Assembly (NCBI GenBank): GCA_900755995.1
Contig: CAAEIM010000011.1
Location: 1-17,443 of the forward strand
Source: Clostridia bacterium
GTDB lineage: Bacteria; Bacillota; Clostridia; Oscillospirales; Acutalibacteraceae
Direction of reading: 5' to 3'
Length of the DNA: 17,443 nt
The notes under the pieces are model-generated. The model was given only the letters and a program-made list of their open reading frames with translations. It was not told the DNA's origin and made no database searches. A program made the translations under genes and the position numbers. Below, in pieces: positions 1 through 8,093 of the stretch. Within the stretch, counting starts at the first letter, position 1, and each line of letters starts with the position of its first letter.

Positions 1-34
1 CTGTTATTGCGACAGCCCCCTATGAATTAGGAAG

Positions 35-367
35 TTATTTGTTGCTTTTTGCTTGCTTAATCATTAACTCAACCATATCCAAAATACGCTTTCTATCCTC
101 AGTTGGGAGTGATGCAAGTTCTTCAGAAATAATACTTTCTTTATATGGTCCTGATACATCAGTAACATCGCAGAAGATAGCATCGGCAGATACTTCAAGT
201 CCATTAAGAATAGCTATCAGTTTCTCACATCTTGGAAAAGAAGCACCTCTTTCAACTGTTGAAATATAGTTAGTAGCAAGTCCGACTTTTTCAGCAAACT
301 GCTCTTGAGTTAAACCAAGCCTTTCTCTGCACTCCTTGATTCTTTTACCAATTCTTTTATCTATCAT
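35..367 (-). CDS. Xre-family helix-turn-helix transcriptional regulator
   Basis: This is a 110-aa protein with an N-terminal Cro/C1-type helix-turn-helix at about residues 8-62. The pattern RIKECRERLGLTQEQFAEK, then NYISTVERG and P...L..I...L, is diagnostic of the Xre family. The C-terminal 45 residues are a charged helical tail (LPTEDRKRILDMVELMIKQ), common in ICE and prophage repressors of this size. I chose the ATG at 367 because AGGTGG lies six bases upstream. The frame could begin nine codons earlier at 394, but that ATG has no convincing ribosome binding site. The protein probably represses its own promoter and perhaps ICE genes; the actual target cannot be read from the sequence. It lies downstream of the small membrane protein gene, across a 150-bp gap that carries a possible operator. 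Confidence 0.88.
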   Translation of the reverse strand: MIDKRIGKRIKECRERLGLTQEQFAEKVGLATNYISTVERGASFPRCEKLIAILNGLEVSADAIFCDVTDVSGPYKESIISEELASLPTEDRKRILDMVELMIKQAKSNK

Positions 368-449
368 ATAGTTCCACCTAAATCCTTTATCCATAATCTA
401 CACTGTTAATCATTAGTATATCGGATAAAAGCAAAACTAAACAGATGTT

Positions 450-472
450 CTAATAGCGACACTATTTATTAG
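450..472. promoter_or_regulatory. possible operator dyad upstream of the Xre gene
   Basis: CTAATA at 450-455 and TATTAG at 467-472 form a dyad with an 11-bp centre. A partial copy (TTATTAGCG and TAATAGCG as direct repeats) overlaps it. It lies in the 150-bp leader of the Xre gene, where an autoregulatory site would be expected. The arms are short and AT-rich, so chance is possible. Confidence 0.25.
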
Positions 473-517
473 CGTTATAGTAGCAAAAGAATTACAAACA
501 TTTTGTTTCTTTGCTCA

Positions 518-862
518 TCACAGAACTGTCCATATATACAACGGTGCTGTCAGAGAGAACACCAGACAGCCGAAAAGTATTGCCGGCGCGGTGAACTCAA
601 ACTGCCCATGCTTTCGGTAATCCATATACGCCGTTGCGAGTTTAACAAAGAAAAGTATAGCAAGAATCATATCTACAGCAGGGAACACAACATTGTTTAC
701 AACATTTTTAATCTGTGTTTGTGCAGAGTTCCATGTGCTTTCGATTGCTGATGATACATCGCCTGCGGCAAAGACTGTTACTGCCGATATTCCGAGCATT
801 AACAGTACAACGGAAACACCAATAAACAATTTCAATATTTTAATTTTGTTTGACTTTATCAT
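518..862 (-). CDS. small ICE membrane protein, DUF3852-type (VirB2-like pilin candidate)
   Basis: This is a 114-aa protein with an N-terminal signal or membrane segment (about residues 10-33, ending near VFAAG). A short amphipathic stretch follows, then two further hydrophobic segments (about 55-75 and 90-112) separated by the basic loop YMDYRKHGQFEFTAP. From memory this matches the DUF3852 family, found in conjugative elements of Clostridia beside PrgI- and VirB4-like transfer genes. The size and topology (signal peptide plus two transmembrane helices) resemble TrbC/VirB2 pilins, so a structural role in the mating channel is plausible but inferred. GGAGG lies six bases before the ATG. The start overlaps the end of the preceding gene by 23 bp, which implies co-transcription and translational coupling. 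Confidence 0.75.
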   Translation of the reverse strand: MIKSNKIKILKLFIGVSVVLLMLGISAVTVFAAGDVSSAIESTWNSAQTQIKNVVNNVVFPAVDMILAILFFVKLATAYMDYRKHGQFEFTAPAILFGCLVFSLTAPLYIWTVL

Positions 863-1190
863 TTTTTACCTCCGATTTTCTTAAATCATTCTCCGATATA
901 TATCTGACTTTGATGTTCAGCTTTTCGGCAAAGCGAATCTCTGTTTTCATACCCTCGGTAATTTCATCACCGAAAACCCAGACCGCATCGCAAACCCAAA
1001 GCATAGAAAGTCCGGCAAGCATGCCGAGTTTTCTTTCTTCTTTGTTGCTGTCATCTAAAATCAGCGCATAAAAATGCGGTATGAACGGAGCCATACCGCA
1101 CTCTATCGCATATCGGGCATATCGTTTTGCATTTTCAATATTTGCAGATACATTTCCGCCCAAAGGCGAACAGATATACGCCCTGTGCAT
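840..1190 (-). CDS. DUF4406/DUF7768-type nucleoside 2-deoxyribosyltransferase-like protein
   Basis: This is a 116-aa soluble protein. It opens with RAYICSPLGG and continues with N...A..YA....E.G..PFIPHFY, a central DDS motif, and DAVWVFGDEITEGMKTEI. This order (a nucleotide-binding loop after strand 1, then the G-[DE]-x(2)-[ST]-x-G-M-x-x-E-[IL] motif) is typical of the nucleoside 2-deoxyribosyltransferase-like DUF4406 and DUF7768 families, which are frequent in phages and ICEs. Enzymatic action on nucleotides or nucleoside-like ligands is a family inference. The start codon overlaps the stop codon of the giant adhesin (TAATG), so it is very probably the next cistron. Its end overlaps the DUF3852-type gene. 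It is full length for the family. Confidence 0.8.
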   Translation of the reverse strand: MHRAYICSPLGGNVSANIENAKRYARYAIECGMAPFIPHFYALILDDSNKEERKLGMLAGLSMLWVCDAVWVFGDEITEGMKTEIRFAEKLNIKVRYISENDLRKSEVKNDKVKQN

Positions 1191-4100
1191 TATTCATCGT
1201 CCTCATCTTTCTTCTTGAATTTGATGATGAGAAATGCAATTAAACCGCCGACAGCAACAGAACCCAAGCCGATATAAAAGCCGAGATTTGAATTGTCACC
1301 TGTCTGTGGCTTTTCGGGTTCGGGCTGTGGATGAATTGTTACTGTCTGATCCTCATCTTCAATGTCAGCGTGTACTGCGATTTCTGCTTTATCACGATAG
1401 AGAGTTTCAAACACAACGATTTCTTTATCTTTAGTAATTACTGAACCGTCAAAGGTGAATGATACTTTTACTTTGCCGTCTGATTTTTCAGGTTTGAATG
1501 TTACCTCGGAACGAACTTCTTTGCCGTCAACAAGAAATGCCGTGCCTGTTGCTTTGTCCATAAGCACACCGCTTACTGTGTATTCTTTTCCTGTTGTGAG
1601 ATTCTTGTAGGAAACAACATCGTCAATGGTAATGTCACCGTTAGCTGTAAATTCTTTTTTGCCGTCAGCGCTTGCCTTTGTTCCGATTTTCGGGATTTTA
1701 ACAGTTACGGTCTGACCTTCGTCCTCAATATCTGCGTGAACTGCAAGCTCTTTATCCTTGCTGTAAATGCTTTCAAAGACAACAATGTTTGTTTCTTCCT
1801 TGATATATCTTGCGTCAAAGGTGAATTCTACTGTTACACTTCCTGTTGGTTCATTAGGTATGAATGTAGCTTCAGAGGTAATTTTCTTGCCGTCAATCAA
1901 TAACTCTTTTTCAGTCGATTTATCCATTAACATACCCTTAACCGTGTACTCCTTGCCGGGGACAAGGTGCTTGTACTCTACAACATCTTCAAGGGTAAAC
2001 ACTTCTGTTGCGCCGACTTCCTTTTTGCCGTCAATAGTTGCAGTCGTTCCGAGTTCAGGTATTTTATCGTTCTCGACTGTTATTTCAATAATTTCATCAT
2101 CTTTTGAAACTGTCGCCTGATAGTTTTCTTCATTAGGGAGATAACCCTCGGCAGGCTTTAACTCACGGACAATGTATTCGCCGTAAGGCACATTTTCAAA
2201 AGTGAAAATACCGTCCTCGTTTGATTCAGCGGTGAGAATTGCCGTTTCTTCTGTGAATTCGGTTTCATTAATATTGAACAATCCGAACAATGCGCCTGCG
2301 ATATTTTCACCTGTTTCACGGTCAATTTTCAAGCCTTTGATTGTGCCGTAGATGATTTCATTTTCAATCGGCTCACCGTCATTAACCGAGATATGCACTT
2401 TTGCTGTATCCTGTCCTGCGTATTCAAACACAACAGGGTATTTTATATCGGAAAGAATGTAGTGGTTATCAGTGCTGATTTCCTTAACATAGTAACTGCC
2501 GATTGGAATATCAGTTGTAAACTGTGATTTGCTTTTTTCATCACAGGTGATGATTTCAATAAGTCCGTTCTTTGGAATAACTGTGCCGTTGGAAGCCTTC
2601 AAATCTTCATCAGTGTAAAGTCCGAATGAAACATTCAGAATTTCGTCATTGTTTCCGATATTGAATTTCTCGTCCTGTTCAAGAATTTTTGTAAGGTCAA
2701 TTATGACTTTCTGTCTGTCGTTTGTAAAAGAGGTTGAGGTGTTGGTTACCTTTTCGTTCTGTCCGGCATAGGTGAGCTCAATATGATTTACAGTCCTGTT
2801 CAGAACAAATCCGTTAGGAGCTGTTTTTTCAACAACACGGTATTTGCCCAGGTAAAGTTGTTTGCTTGTTGCTGTGCCTTTTTTATCTGTAGTAATGGTA
2901 TCAACAAGAGTATCTTTTGTATATCTTATTGTTCCGTCAGGGGTTGTAATATCCTCATCTGCATAGATTTCAAACACTGCACCTGCCAAACCGCTTACAC
3001 AATATTCAGGCTGATAGATTATATCTTCTCCTGATGAAGTTATATTAGAGAAAATCTCGCCTGTTTTTTCTACGGTGATCGTGCCTTTCTGCGGAGTATT
3101 TTTCATCTCGGCTTTTACAATTGTAACGCCGTTTTCTTCTGTTGTGTTTTCTGCTGTAATATCAAAGTAAATTGGTATTGAATCAAGCACATATTCGTAA
3201 GGAGCCTGCACCTCAACAACAGAATATCCTTTGCCGTATGGCAGAGCTTCGGGTGTGATGAGATAACCATCGCTGTTGGTGTAGAATGTGTCAATCTCTG
3301 TAACAGTCGGATAGGTATATTTCATAGTCACGAGCTTGCCGTTCGGATCATAAATTTGAAAGCCTGCGCCTGCATAGGAAATTTGCTTACCCGTTTCAGA
3401 ATCTGTCTTTACAATTTTAAGATAGCTTTCGAGGCTTGCATTGTTGATGAGATATTTATAGGTTTTGCCGTCCTCGTTTACAAACACATCAAAGTCGCCT
3501 ATGAACTCCGTACCGTTCCAGCCTTTGGTCTGATGAACGGTATATATGCCGTAGGGTAAATCCTTTGTTTCTGCAAAGCCGTACTCATCACAAATAAGCG
3601 TATCTCTTTCGGATTCTTTTGCTTTTGCATAGCTTCCCGATGATTTCAGATACACCTGAAATTCTGCACCTTTTTCGGGAGTTTCAATTTTTGTACTGCC
3701 GTCATCAGTATGCTTTATGATTGCAATTTTTCCTTTCAGTATATCTTCGGTAACACCTATTGAAACGCTGTTATTTTCAAGCGTATATTTTTTCGCCTCT
3801 GCACCGATATGATATTCGGTTTCGTCAAGCAGATAACCCTCGCTCGGCTCAATTTCTTTCAGAGTCCAGTTGTCACCGCACACATAGTATGAAGTTGTAA
3901 AACTGCCATTCTTGTCTGTGGTGTATTTATCTATGAGCTTACCATCGTTGTAGATGCCGTAAACTGCTCCTGCGAGTGTTGCGTCACCCTGTGCAGACTT
4001 TGTTTCAGCATCTGTTTTTGTAACAGTAAGATTCCACTTCTTCAAAACATTGTCAAATGACCTCTGCGTTACCTTGTTCCACTCAATAGGTGCAGTCTGT

Positions 4101-5509
4101 TTTTTGGGAATAACATATCTGTCGGCTGTATCAACTTCTTCAAGTGTGTACGGAGTATCTCCGCTTACAAGGACATTTTCAAATTTTGCAACACCGTCAG
4201 CATTTGTTGTTGCGTACAAATCAACGCTTGCACCACTGAGTGAAGTTCCGTAAAGGTGGAATTTAACTCCCTCGTTAAAATTATCCTCACTTGTTTTTAC
4301 TACCTCAAGACTGCCTTTCTTGAGGACATTTTCAAAAGTCACGGTTGCAGTCTTTCCGCTTTCAACCTTAACGGTCTGCGATTTCTGGGTTTCATACTTA
4401 CTGTCGGTAACTTCTGTAACTGTGTAATTGCCGGGAACAAGGTCGGTTAATTCAAATTCGCCTTTTGAATTGGTTTTTACAGTTTTGCTGTAACCATCGC
4501 CTTTGACGGTAAACTCAATATTTGCAACATTGCCGTCCTCGGAGGTTTTAATAAGCTTGAGATTGCCAGAGCTTGTTTTGACCTTGAAATATGCTCTTAT
4601 CGGATCAGCGTCGTTTTCAACGCCTGTGATTACATCCTGCAAAGTAGCATCTCCATAGGGAACAAGCACAGTTTTGCCGACATTGGGCATTGACTTTGCA
4701 GAATTGAATGTTACTGCATCATTGACTGGCGAAGTTGAAGTCAAGGTCAGCTTATTGCCGGATACAGATGCACTCACACCGCCTGTTGTCTTGAAACTGA
4801 AATCCGAAAGAATACTGTTGCTGTCGGTAAGGGTTAATGTGTACTTTCCGTCCGAGTATTTCATCTCATAAGTTTCAGCCTTTGAAGCGATTGCAGATGC
4901 AAAGCTCGGAACGGTTGAGTAATTGGAAAGGCTTTTTGAGATTGCATTGTAAACCGACTTAACTCCGGGATTTGCACCGCCTGCACATATGCCGTCAATG
5001 AACTTTGTATTCGTACACTTGTAACCGTCAGCAGTACTTCTGCAACCTGAAACAAACTCCCATACAATCAGCTGTGTTGCCACCCATTTCTGATCCTCTG
5101 TTCCGCTTAAACTTTTTCCCGAACCGGGTTTGCCGTAGAGCAGAGCAAGGTTGATTGCTTTCTGCTTTGCAGAGCCTAAATTCTTCCAAACGGTTGAACC
5201 GTCCTCGGTCAGCGTATTGCCCGAATAGAGAGTGTGACCGGGTTCAATGCAGTAGGCTTCTTTTCCGTCTGCAAAAATCTTGCACAGCTCTTCGCCGGGA
5301 GTTCCGACCGTGTAGCCGTCACTGACCGTTGTCTGCTGAAATTTGATTATGTTTCCTGTACTGTCATAACAATAATCGAAAGTGATTGTAACCTTATCAC
5401 CGCTTGCCGCACTTACGGGAAGTGCAAACATTGTTCCGAATATTACTGCCACTGCAAGCAAAAGTGCCGTTATTCTTGTGAATTTTTTGTTTTTGATTAA
5501 GTTCATCAT
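1190..5509 (-). CDS. giant cell-wall-anchored adhesin: thioester domain, Cna-B/SpaA-like repeats, VaFE repeats, sorting signal
   Basis: This is a 1439-aa secreted surface protein. A signal peptide (about residues 1-35, cleavage near VSA) precedes a Cys-Gln thioester domain. The reactive cysteine is probably Cys87 in YCIEPG, with its partner Gln146 in TQLIVW; such domains bind host proteins covalently. About eight Cna-B/SpaA-like domains follow, most with the isopeptide pattern of Lys in VVKT-type strands and Glu in YTVTE-type strands. The fourth has Gln (YTVHQT) in place of Glu. Two VaFE repeats (each with VVFE) come next, then the sorting signal PQTGD (about 1401-1405), a membrane helix and a basic tail. 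The family names are recalled. I chose the ATG at 5509 because AAAGGA lies eight bases upstream; the longer frame to 5542 begins inside a terminator hairpin. The role is probably adhesion to host or mating partner. No sortase gene is in the window. Confidence 0.92.
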   Translation of the reverse strand: MMNLIKNKKFTRITALLLAVAVIFGTMFALPVSAASGDKVTITFDYCYDSTGNIIKFQQTTVSDGYTVGTPGEELCKIFADGKEAYCIEPGHTLYSGNTLTEDGSTVWKNLGSAKQKAINLALLYGKPGSGKSLSGTEDQKWVATQLIVWEFVSGCRSTADGYKCTNTKFIDGICAGGANPGVKSVYNAISKSLSNYSTVPSFASAIASKAETYEMKYSDGKYTLTLTDSNSILSDFSFKTTGGVSASVSGNKLTLTSTSPVNDAVTFNSAKSMPNVGKTVLVPYGDATLQDVITGVENDADPIRAYFKVKTSSGNLKLIKTSEDGNVANIEFTVKGDGYSKTVKTNSKGEFELTDLVPGNYTVTEVTDSKYETQKSQTVKVESGKTATVTFENVLKKGSLEVVKTSEDNFNEGVKFHLYGTSLSGASVDLYATTNADGVAKFENVLVSGDTPYTLEEVDTADRYVIPKKQTAPIEWNKVTQRSFDNVLKKWNLTVTKTDAETKSAQGDATLAGAVYGIYNDGKLIDKYTTDKNGSFTTSYYVCGDNWTLKEIEPSEGYLLDETEYHIGAEAKKYTLENNSVSIGVTEDILKGKIAIIKHTDDGSTKIETPEKGAEFQVYLKSSGSYAKAKESERDTLICDEYGFAETKDLPYGIYTVHQTKGWNGTEFIGDFDVFVNEDGKTYKYLINNASLESYLKIVKTDSETGKQISYAGAGFQIYDPNGKLVTMKYTYPTVTEIDTFYTNSDGYLITPEALPYGKGYSVVEVQAPYEYVLDSIPIYFDITAENTTEENGVTIVKAEMKNTPQKGTITVEKTGEIFSNITSSGEDIIYQPEYCVSGLAGAVFEIYADEDITTPDGTIRYTKDTLVDTITTDKKGTATSKQLYLGKYRVVEKTAPNGFVLNRTVNHIELTYAGQNEKVTNTSTSFTNDRQKVIIDLTKILEQDEKFNIGNNDEILNVSFGLYTDEDLKASNGTVIPKNGLIEIITCDEKSKSQFTTDIPIGSYYVKEISTDNHYILSDIKYPVVFEYAGQDTAKVHISVNDGEPIENEIIYGTIKGLKIDRETGENIAGALFGLFNINETEFTEETAILTAESNEDGIFTFENVPYGEYIVRELKPAEGYLPNEENYQATVSKDDEIIEITVENDKIPELGTTATIDGKKEVGATEVFTLEDVVEYKHLVPGKEYTVKGMLMDKSTEKELLIDGKKITSEATFIPNEPTGSVTVEFTFDARYIKEETNIVVFESIYSKDKELAVHADIEDEGQTVTVKIPKIGTKASADGKKEFTANGDITIDDVVSYKNLTTGKEYTVSGVLMDKATGTAFLVDGKEVRSEVTFKPEKSDGKVKVSFTFDGSVITKDKEIVVFETLYRDKAEIAVHADIEDEDQTVTIHPQPEPEKPQTGDNSNLGFYIGLGSVAVGGLIAFLIIKFKKKDEDDE

Positions 5510-5524
5510 TTTAAAAATCCTTTC

Positions 5525-5559
5525 ATAAAAAATATGGGGCAAGATTTTACCCTTGCCCC
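5525..5559 (-). terminator. rho-independent terminator between the 198-aa gene and the adhesin gene
   Basis: GGGGCAAG (5536-5543) pairs perfectly with CTTGCCCC (5552-5559) around an 8-nt loop. On the minus strand the stem is followed by ATATTTTTT. It lies after the stop of the 198-aa gene, and its T-tract runs straight into the ribosome binding site of the adhesin gene, leaving no room for a promoter. Confidence 0.85.
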
Positions 5560-5589
5560 GATTGATGTCTTATTCTGTTTTAAATACAA

Positions 5590-6186
5590 TCATAATTTCA
5601 TCGCCTGCCCTTCATTGAAATCTTCATCTATACCATCAGACTGCTCACTGCCGTCTGTGATATTTACATACTCGCCGATAATGTTCAGCGCTTCACAGTA
5701 ACTGCCCGAACTCGTAACACGACTGCACATTTCCTTTGCCTCGTCAGACATACCGTTTTGCTTGAGTGTACGGCTTGCCATACCAAGTAGAGCAAACACA
5801 TTGCCGTCACAGCCTATTAATGCACAGTCGGGTTTAACCTTTTCCTCTTTGTTCTGTTCAGGTTCAAAACCACCGAGCCTGTTATCCACATAGTCGGACA
5901 GCCACATTCCTGCAAAGGCTGTATATGACTGCAACCGCCACATTGCAAGCTTGCCGATGTCAAGGTGGACATCTTCAAAGGGATAGAGAATACAGGTTAC
6001 GCCGTCACTCTTGAACACAGAAACATTCTCAAACTTTGTATTGTCAAGGAGTATTCCCTTGTCCGTGAGCATTTTATTGATGCCGTCCACCCATTCCTGT
6101 GTTTCACCGCCACAGCCCTGCAAAATGAGTCCTTCCTTGCCGTTCATACGGCGGAGATCAGAGAGTGTAATATTATTGATTTTCAT
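5590..6186 (-). CDS. hypothetical ICE accessory protein, 198 aa
   Basis: I do not recognise a named function. The protein is soluble and acidic, with no signal peptide or membrane helix. The N-terminal half (residues 1-100, with GLILQGCGGETQEWVDGIN and FENVSVFKSDGVTCILYPF) appears to be one domain. The second half begins with ALIGCDGNVFALLGMASRTL (about 124-143) and runs to EALNIIGEYVNI. From memory the second block recurs in hypothetical proteins of Clostridial ICEs next to surface-adhesin genes. AAAGGA lies eight bases before the ATG. It is flanked on both sides by rho-independent terminators, so it may be a single-gene unit fed by read-through. A role in conjugation or defence evasion is possible, but nothing in the sequence specifies one. 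Confidence 0.8.
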   Translation of the reverse strand: MKINNITLSDLRRMNGKEGLILQGCGGETQEWVDGINKMLTDKGILLDNTKFENVSVFKSDGVTCILYPFEDVHLDIGKLAMWRLQSYTAFAGMWLSDYVDNRLGGFEPEQNKEEKVKPDCALIGCDGNVFALLGMASRTLKQNGMSDEAKEMCSRVTSSGSYCEALNIIGEYVNITDGSEQSDGIDEDFNEGQAMKL

Positions 6187-6200
6187 TTACATTTTCCTTT

Positions 6201-6236
6201 CATAAAAAACACCCGAACTTTGACATTCGGGTGTTT
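6201..6236 (-). terminator. rho-independent terminator between the lipoprotein and the 198-aa gene
   Basis: An 11-bp perfect stem, AAACACCCGAA (6207-6217) with TTCGGGTGTTT (6226-6236), encloses an 8-nt loop. On the minus strand it is followed by six Ts. It begins 17 bp after the lipoprotein stop codon. The T-tract is followed directly by ATGAAAGGA, which contains the ribosome binding site of the next gene. Confidence 0.88.
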
Positions 6237-6253
6237 AGGTTTCATAGCCTTTT

Positions 6254-7015
6254 TTAGCAATAGACTACATATATTTTGTTGTTTTCTGCAATTACATTGA
6301 ATGATAAGTCGCTTGGAGTAATGCCACTGCTTTGGTAGTAGCAGGCTACATACTCAACATCGCCGTAGCAATCTGCCGTCAGTTCCGAAGTGCTTTCATA
6401 GTATGATGCGTTTGTGGGCGAGAACCAGCTTGCGTTGCCTGTGTTCAGCGAGGAATCGTATTTCATTCCAAGCTGCTGACCGTAAGCTATGCAGGCACTC
6501 ACCGCATACTGAACATCAACCGTTTTTGCCTTTGTGGGCGGTTGCGTCGTTTTTTGAGTCGGCTTTTCTGTCGGCTTTTCTGTAGGCTTCTGCACAGGCT
6601 TTTGAGTAGGAGTTTCGGTTTCTTTTTTAGCAGTCGATTCTGATTCAGACTGATTACTATTCACTGTATTCTTGCTGTTGTTCCGAACCTCAGTTTGCGT
6701 TTTCTGAATCGGATCGGTTGCCGAAACGACCGCCGAATTTTGCCCACTGTCGGCTTTTTCTTCGGTTTTGGTATTCTGTCCCGAAGGCTCTGTTTCTTTT
6801 GGAACAATGGCTTTTTCGGTGGTTTCTGTTGTTTCCTTTTCTGTCGTTGATAAGGTGTTTGTCGTTGCAGAAGTTTCCGCAGATACAGAAACATCCGCAG
6901 TCTTTGAAACTACGGATGTCTGAATATCGTTATTTAATTTTTCTTCTGCTGTACAAGCTGTGAATGTTCCTGCTGCTAAAATCAATGTCAACATTATTGC
7001 GATTTTCTTTTTCAT
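6254..7015 (-). CDS. secreted lipoprotein with Thr/Pro-rich stalk and small Cys-containing C-terminal domain
   Basis: This is a 253-aa protein. MKKKIAIMLTLILAAGTFTAC is a lipoprotein signal peptide with a plausible lipobox and lipid-accepting Cys21. Residues 25-165 form a low-complexity Ser/Thr/Glu/Pro-rich stalk, including tandem PTEKPTEKPTQKTT-type repeats, which would carry the C-terminal domain through the cell wall. The C-terminal 85 residues are compact, with three cysteines (VSACIAYG, LTADCYGD, VEYVACYY) and a fourth as the last residue. I do not recognise the domain; it may be structural or act in entry exclusion or adhesion. AAGGA lies about 10 bases before the ATG. It sits between the acetyltransferase gene and a strong terminator. 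Confidence 0.85.
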   Translation of the reverse strand: MKKKIAIMLTLILAAGTFTACTAEEKLNNDIQTSVVSKTADVSVSAETSATTNTLSTTEKETTETTEKAIVPKETEPSGQNTKTEEKADSGQNSAVVSATDPIQKTQTEVRNNSKNTVNSNQSESESTAKKETETPTQKPVQKPTEKPTEKPTQKTTQPPTKAKTVDVQYAVSACIAYGQQLGMKYDSSLNTGNASWFSPTNASYYESTSELTADCYGDVEYVACYYQSSGITPSDLSFNVIAENNKIYVVYC

Positions 7016-7097
7016 ACTATCGCCGTCCTTTCAGCAACAAGTATATCCAAAGAAATTCAAATGTCCAGAGTTTTTCCTGAGTTTATTACATGAATCT

Positions 7098-7607
7098 TCA
7101 CTTAAATGAAATATAGCGATAATGCGGCATATCCACACCTCTGTAATGTTTCGTCCAACTGTCCGATACACTCATGCCGTTTCTGATCGCTACTTTTTGA
7201 GATGCAATATTAGTATCCCTGATAATAGAACAAACTTCATCAGCCTTCAATATTTCAAAAGCATACTCTTTACATGCCTTTGCAGCTTCAGTCGCATAAC
7301 CTTTATGCCAATATAATTTTGCGAAAAGATATCCTATCTCAAGCACTTGCTTATCTTTCCAAGGTTGCATTGTAAGTCCGCATTGTCCTATCATCTCATC
7401 AGTTTCTTTTAGAATTACCGCCCATAAACCAAATCCCCATTTTTTATAACGAGATATCTGTTTATCCAGCCATTCTTGTACCTCTGCATCGCTAAATGTT
7501 CCTTCATAGGCATACATTACCTCTTCATCTTGCAAGATTTTACACAATGACTTGAAATCAGCTTGCTTCATCTCTCGCAGATACAATCTCTCCGTTTCGA
7601 TTATCAT
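7098..7607 (-). CDS. GNAT-family N-acetyltransferase (RimJ/RimL-like)
   Basis: This is a 169-aa protein spanning a complete GNAT fold. It opens with IETERLYLREMKQADF, typical of the RimJ/RimL branch. The acetyl-CoA pyrophosphate-binding turn is WHKGYATEAAK (residues 100-110). The preceding strand MIGQCGLTMQPW and the later strand VCSIIRDTNIASQKVAIRNGM (Asn before the second helix) complete the motif set. The likely reaction is transfer of acetyl from acetyl-CoA to a protein N-terminus or small amine; the substrate cannot be read. GAGGT lies four to five bases before the ATG. It has its own promoter in the gap after the SpoVG-like gene, so it behaves as an independently expressed cargo gene rather than a transfer-operon member. 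Confidence 0.92.
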   Translation of the reverse strand: MIIETERLYLREMKQADFKSLCKILQDEEVMYAYEGTFSDAEVQEWLDKQISRYKKWGFGLWAVILKETDEMIGQCGLTMQPWKDKQVLEIGYLFAKLYWHKGYATEAAKACKEYAFEILKADEVCSIIRDTNIASQKVAIRNGMSVSDSWTKHYRGVDMPHYRYISFK

Positions 7608-7642
7608 ATTTACCTCTACAAATCGTAATTTATCGTACAGAT

Positions 7643-7671
7643 ATTATACATTACTCCAAAGCAACGGTCAA
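7643..7671 (-). promoter_or_regulatory. sigma70-type promoter for the acetyltransferase gene
   Basis: On the minus strand, TTGACC (7666-7671) and TATAAT (7643-7648) are separated by exactly 17 bp. The -10 box is perfect and the -35 box has one mismatch. The site is 36 bp upstream of the acetyltransferase start and just after the SpoVG-like stop codon. This is the best promoter I see in the window. Confidence 0.75.
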
Positions 7672-7677
7672 CCTGAT

Positions 7678-8076
7678 TTACATGCCCTGTGAAAAGCTTT
7701 CCGATTCATCTTCCGACATATCCTCGGTTTCTTCTTCACTCTGCTGTTCCTCATGTGCCTGATGATACGCTTCCATAACCTTGCTGTTGAGTAAATCTCT
7801 GACTTCTTTGGAAATCGGGTGAGCAATCTCGCTGAACTTTGTTTCGCCGTTTTCGTCAACATAGTTACTTGCAGGCATTGCAACAAACAGTCCTTTTCTT
7901 GAGTTCATCACTCTGATTCCGTGAATTGCCACCGCACCGCTGACAGTAACGCTTGCAAACGCCTTTGTGTTGCAATCTTCTACATCAACGAGCTTATCAA
8001 TCCTTACCTTGATATACGGCAGTTTCCTTTTCTGATTGTTGTTTTTGTTTCCTTTGAAATTTGTATTCTGTGCCAT
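7678..8076 (-). CDS. SpoVG-family protein
   Basis: This is a 132-aa protein with an N-terminal basic Asn/Lys-rich extension of about 20 residues. The SpoVG core follows at roughly 20-95: IKVRIDKLVDVEDCNTKAFA, then SGAVAIHGIRVMNSRKGLFVAMP and IAHPISKEVRDLL. The tail is acidic (about 105-132). SpoVG proteins bind nucleic acid and act as regulators in Firmicutes. Copies with this extended layout are common in ICEs, where their role is not established. GGAGG lies nine bases before the ATG. The gene follows the AbrB-like gene with a 17-bp gap and is clearly in the same operon. The chromosomal spoVG product is usually shorter (about 85-100 aa), which supports an ICE paralogue. Confidence 0.88.
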   Translation of the reverse strand: MAQNTNFKGNKNNNQKRKLPYIKVRIDKLVDVEDCNTKAFASVTVSGAVAIHGIRVMNSRKGLFVAMPASNYVDENGETKFSEIAHPISKEVRDLLNSKVMEAYHQAHEEQQSEEETEDMSEDESESFSQGM

Positions 8077-8093
8077 ATGAATTTACCTCCGAT

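Noticed and set aside
1767..5067. Several open frames of 60-120 codons within the adhesin region, in other frames or antisense
   Set aside because: They have no ribosome binding sites or recognisable domains and arise from the repetitive high-coding-bias adhesin sequence.
5510..5542. Eleven extra codons at the start of the adhesin gene
   Set aside because: They lie in the terminator stem and T-tract; the ATG at 5509 has the ribosome binding site and begins a normal signal peptide.
6541..6640. Short tandem repeats resembling a repeat array
   Set aside because: They are in-frame Pro/Thr/Lys/Glu codon repeats of the lipoprotein stalk, not CRISPR or a DNA-level array. I saw no CRISPR array anywhere in the window.
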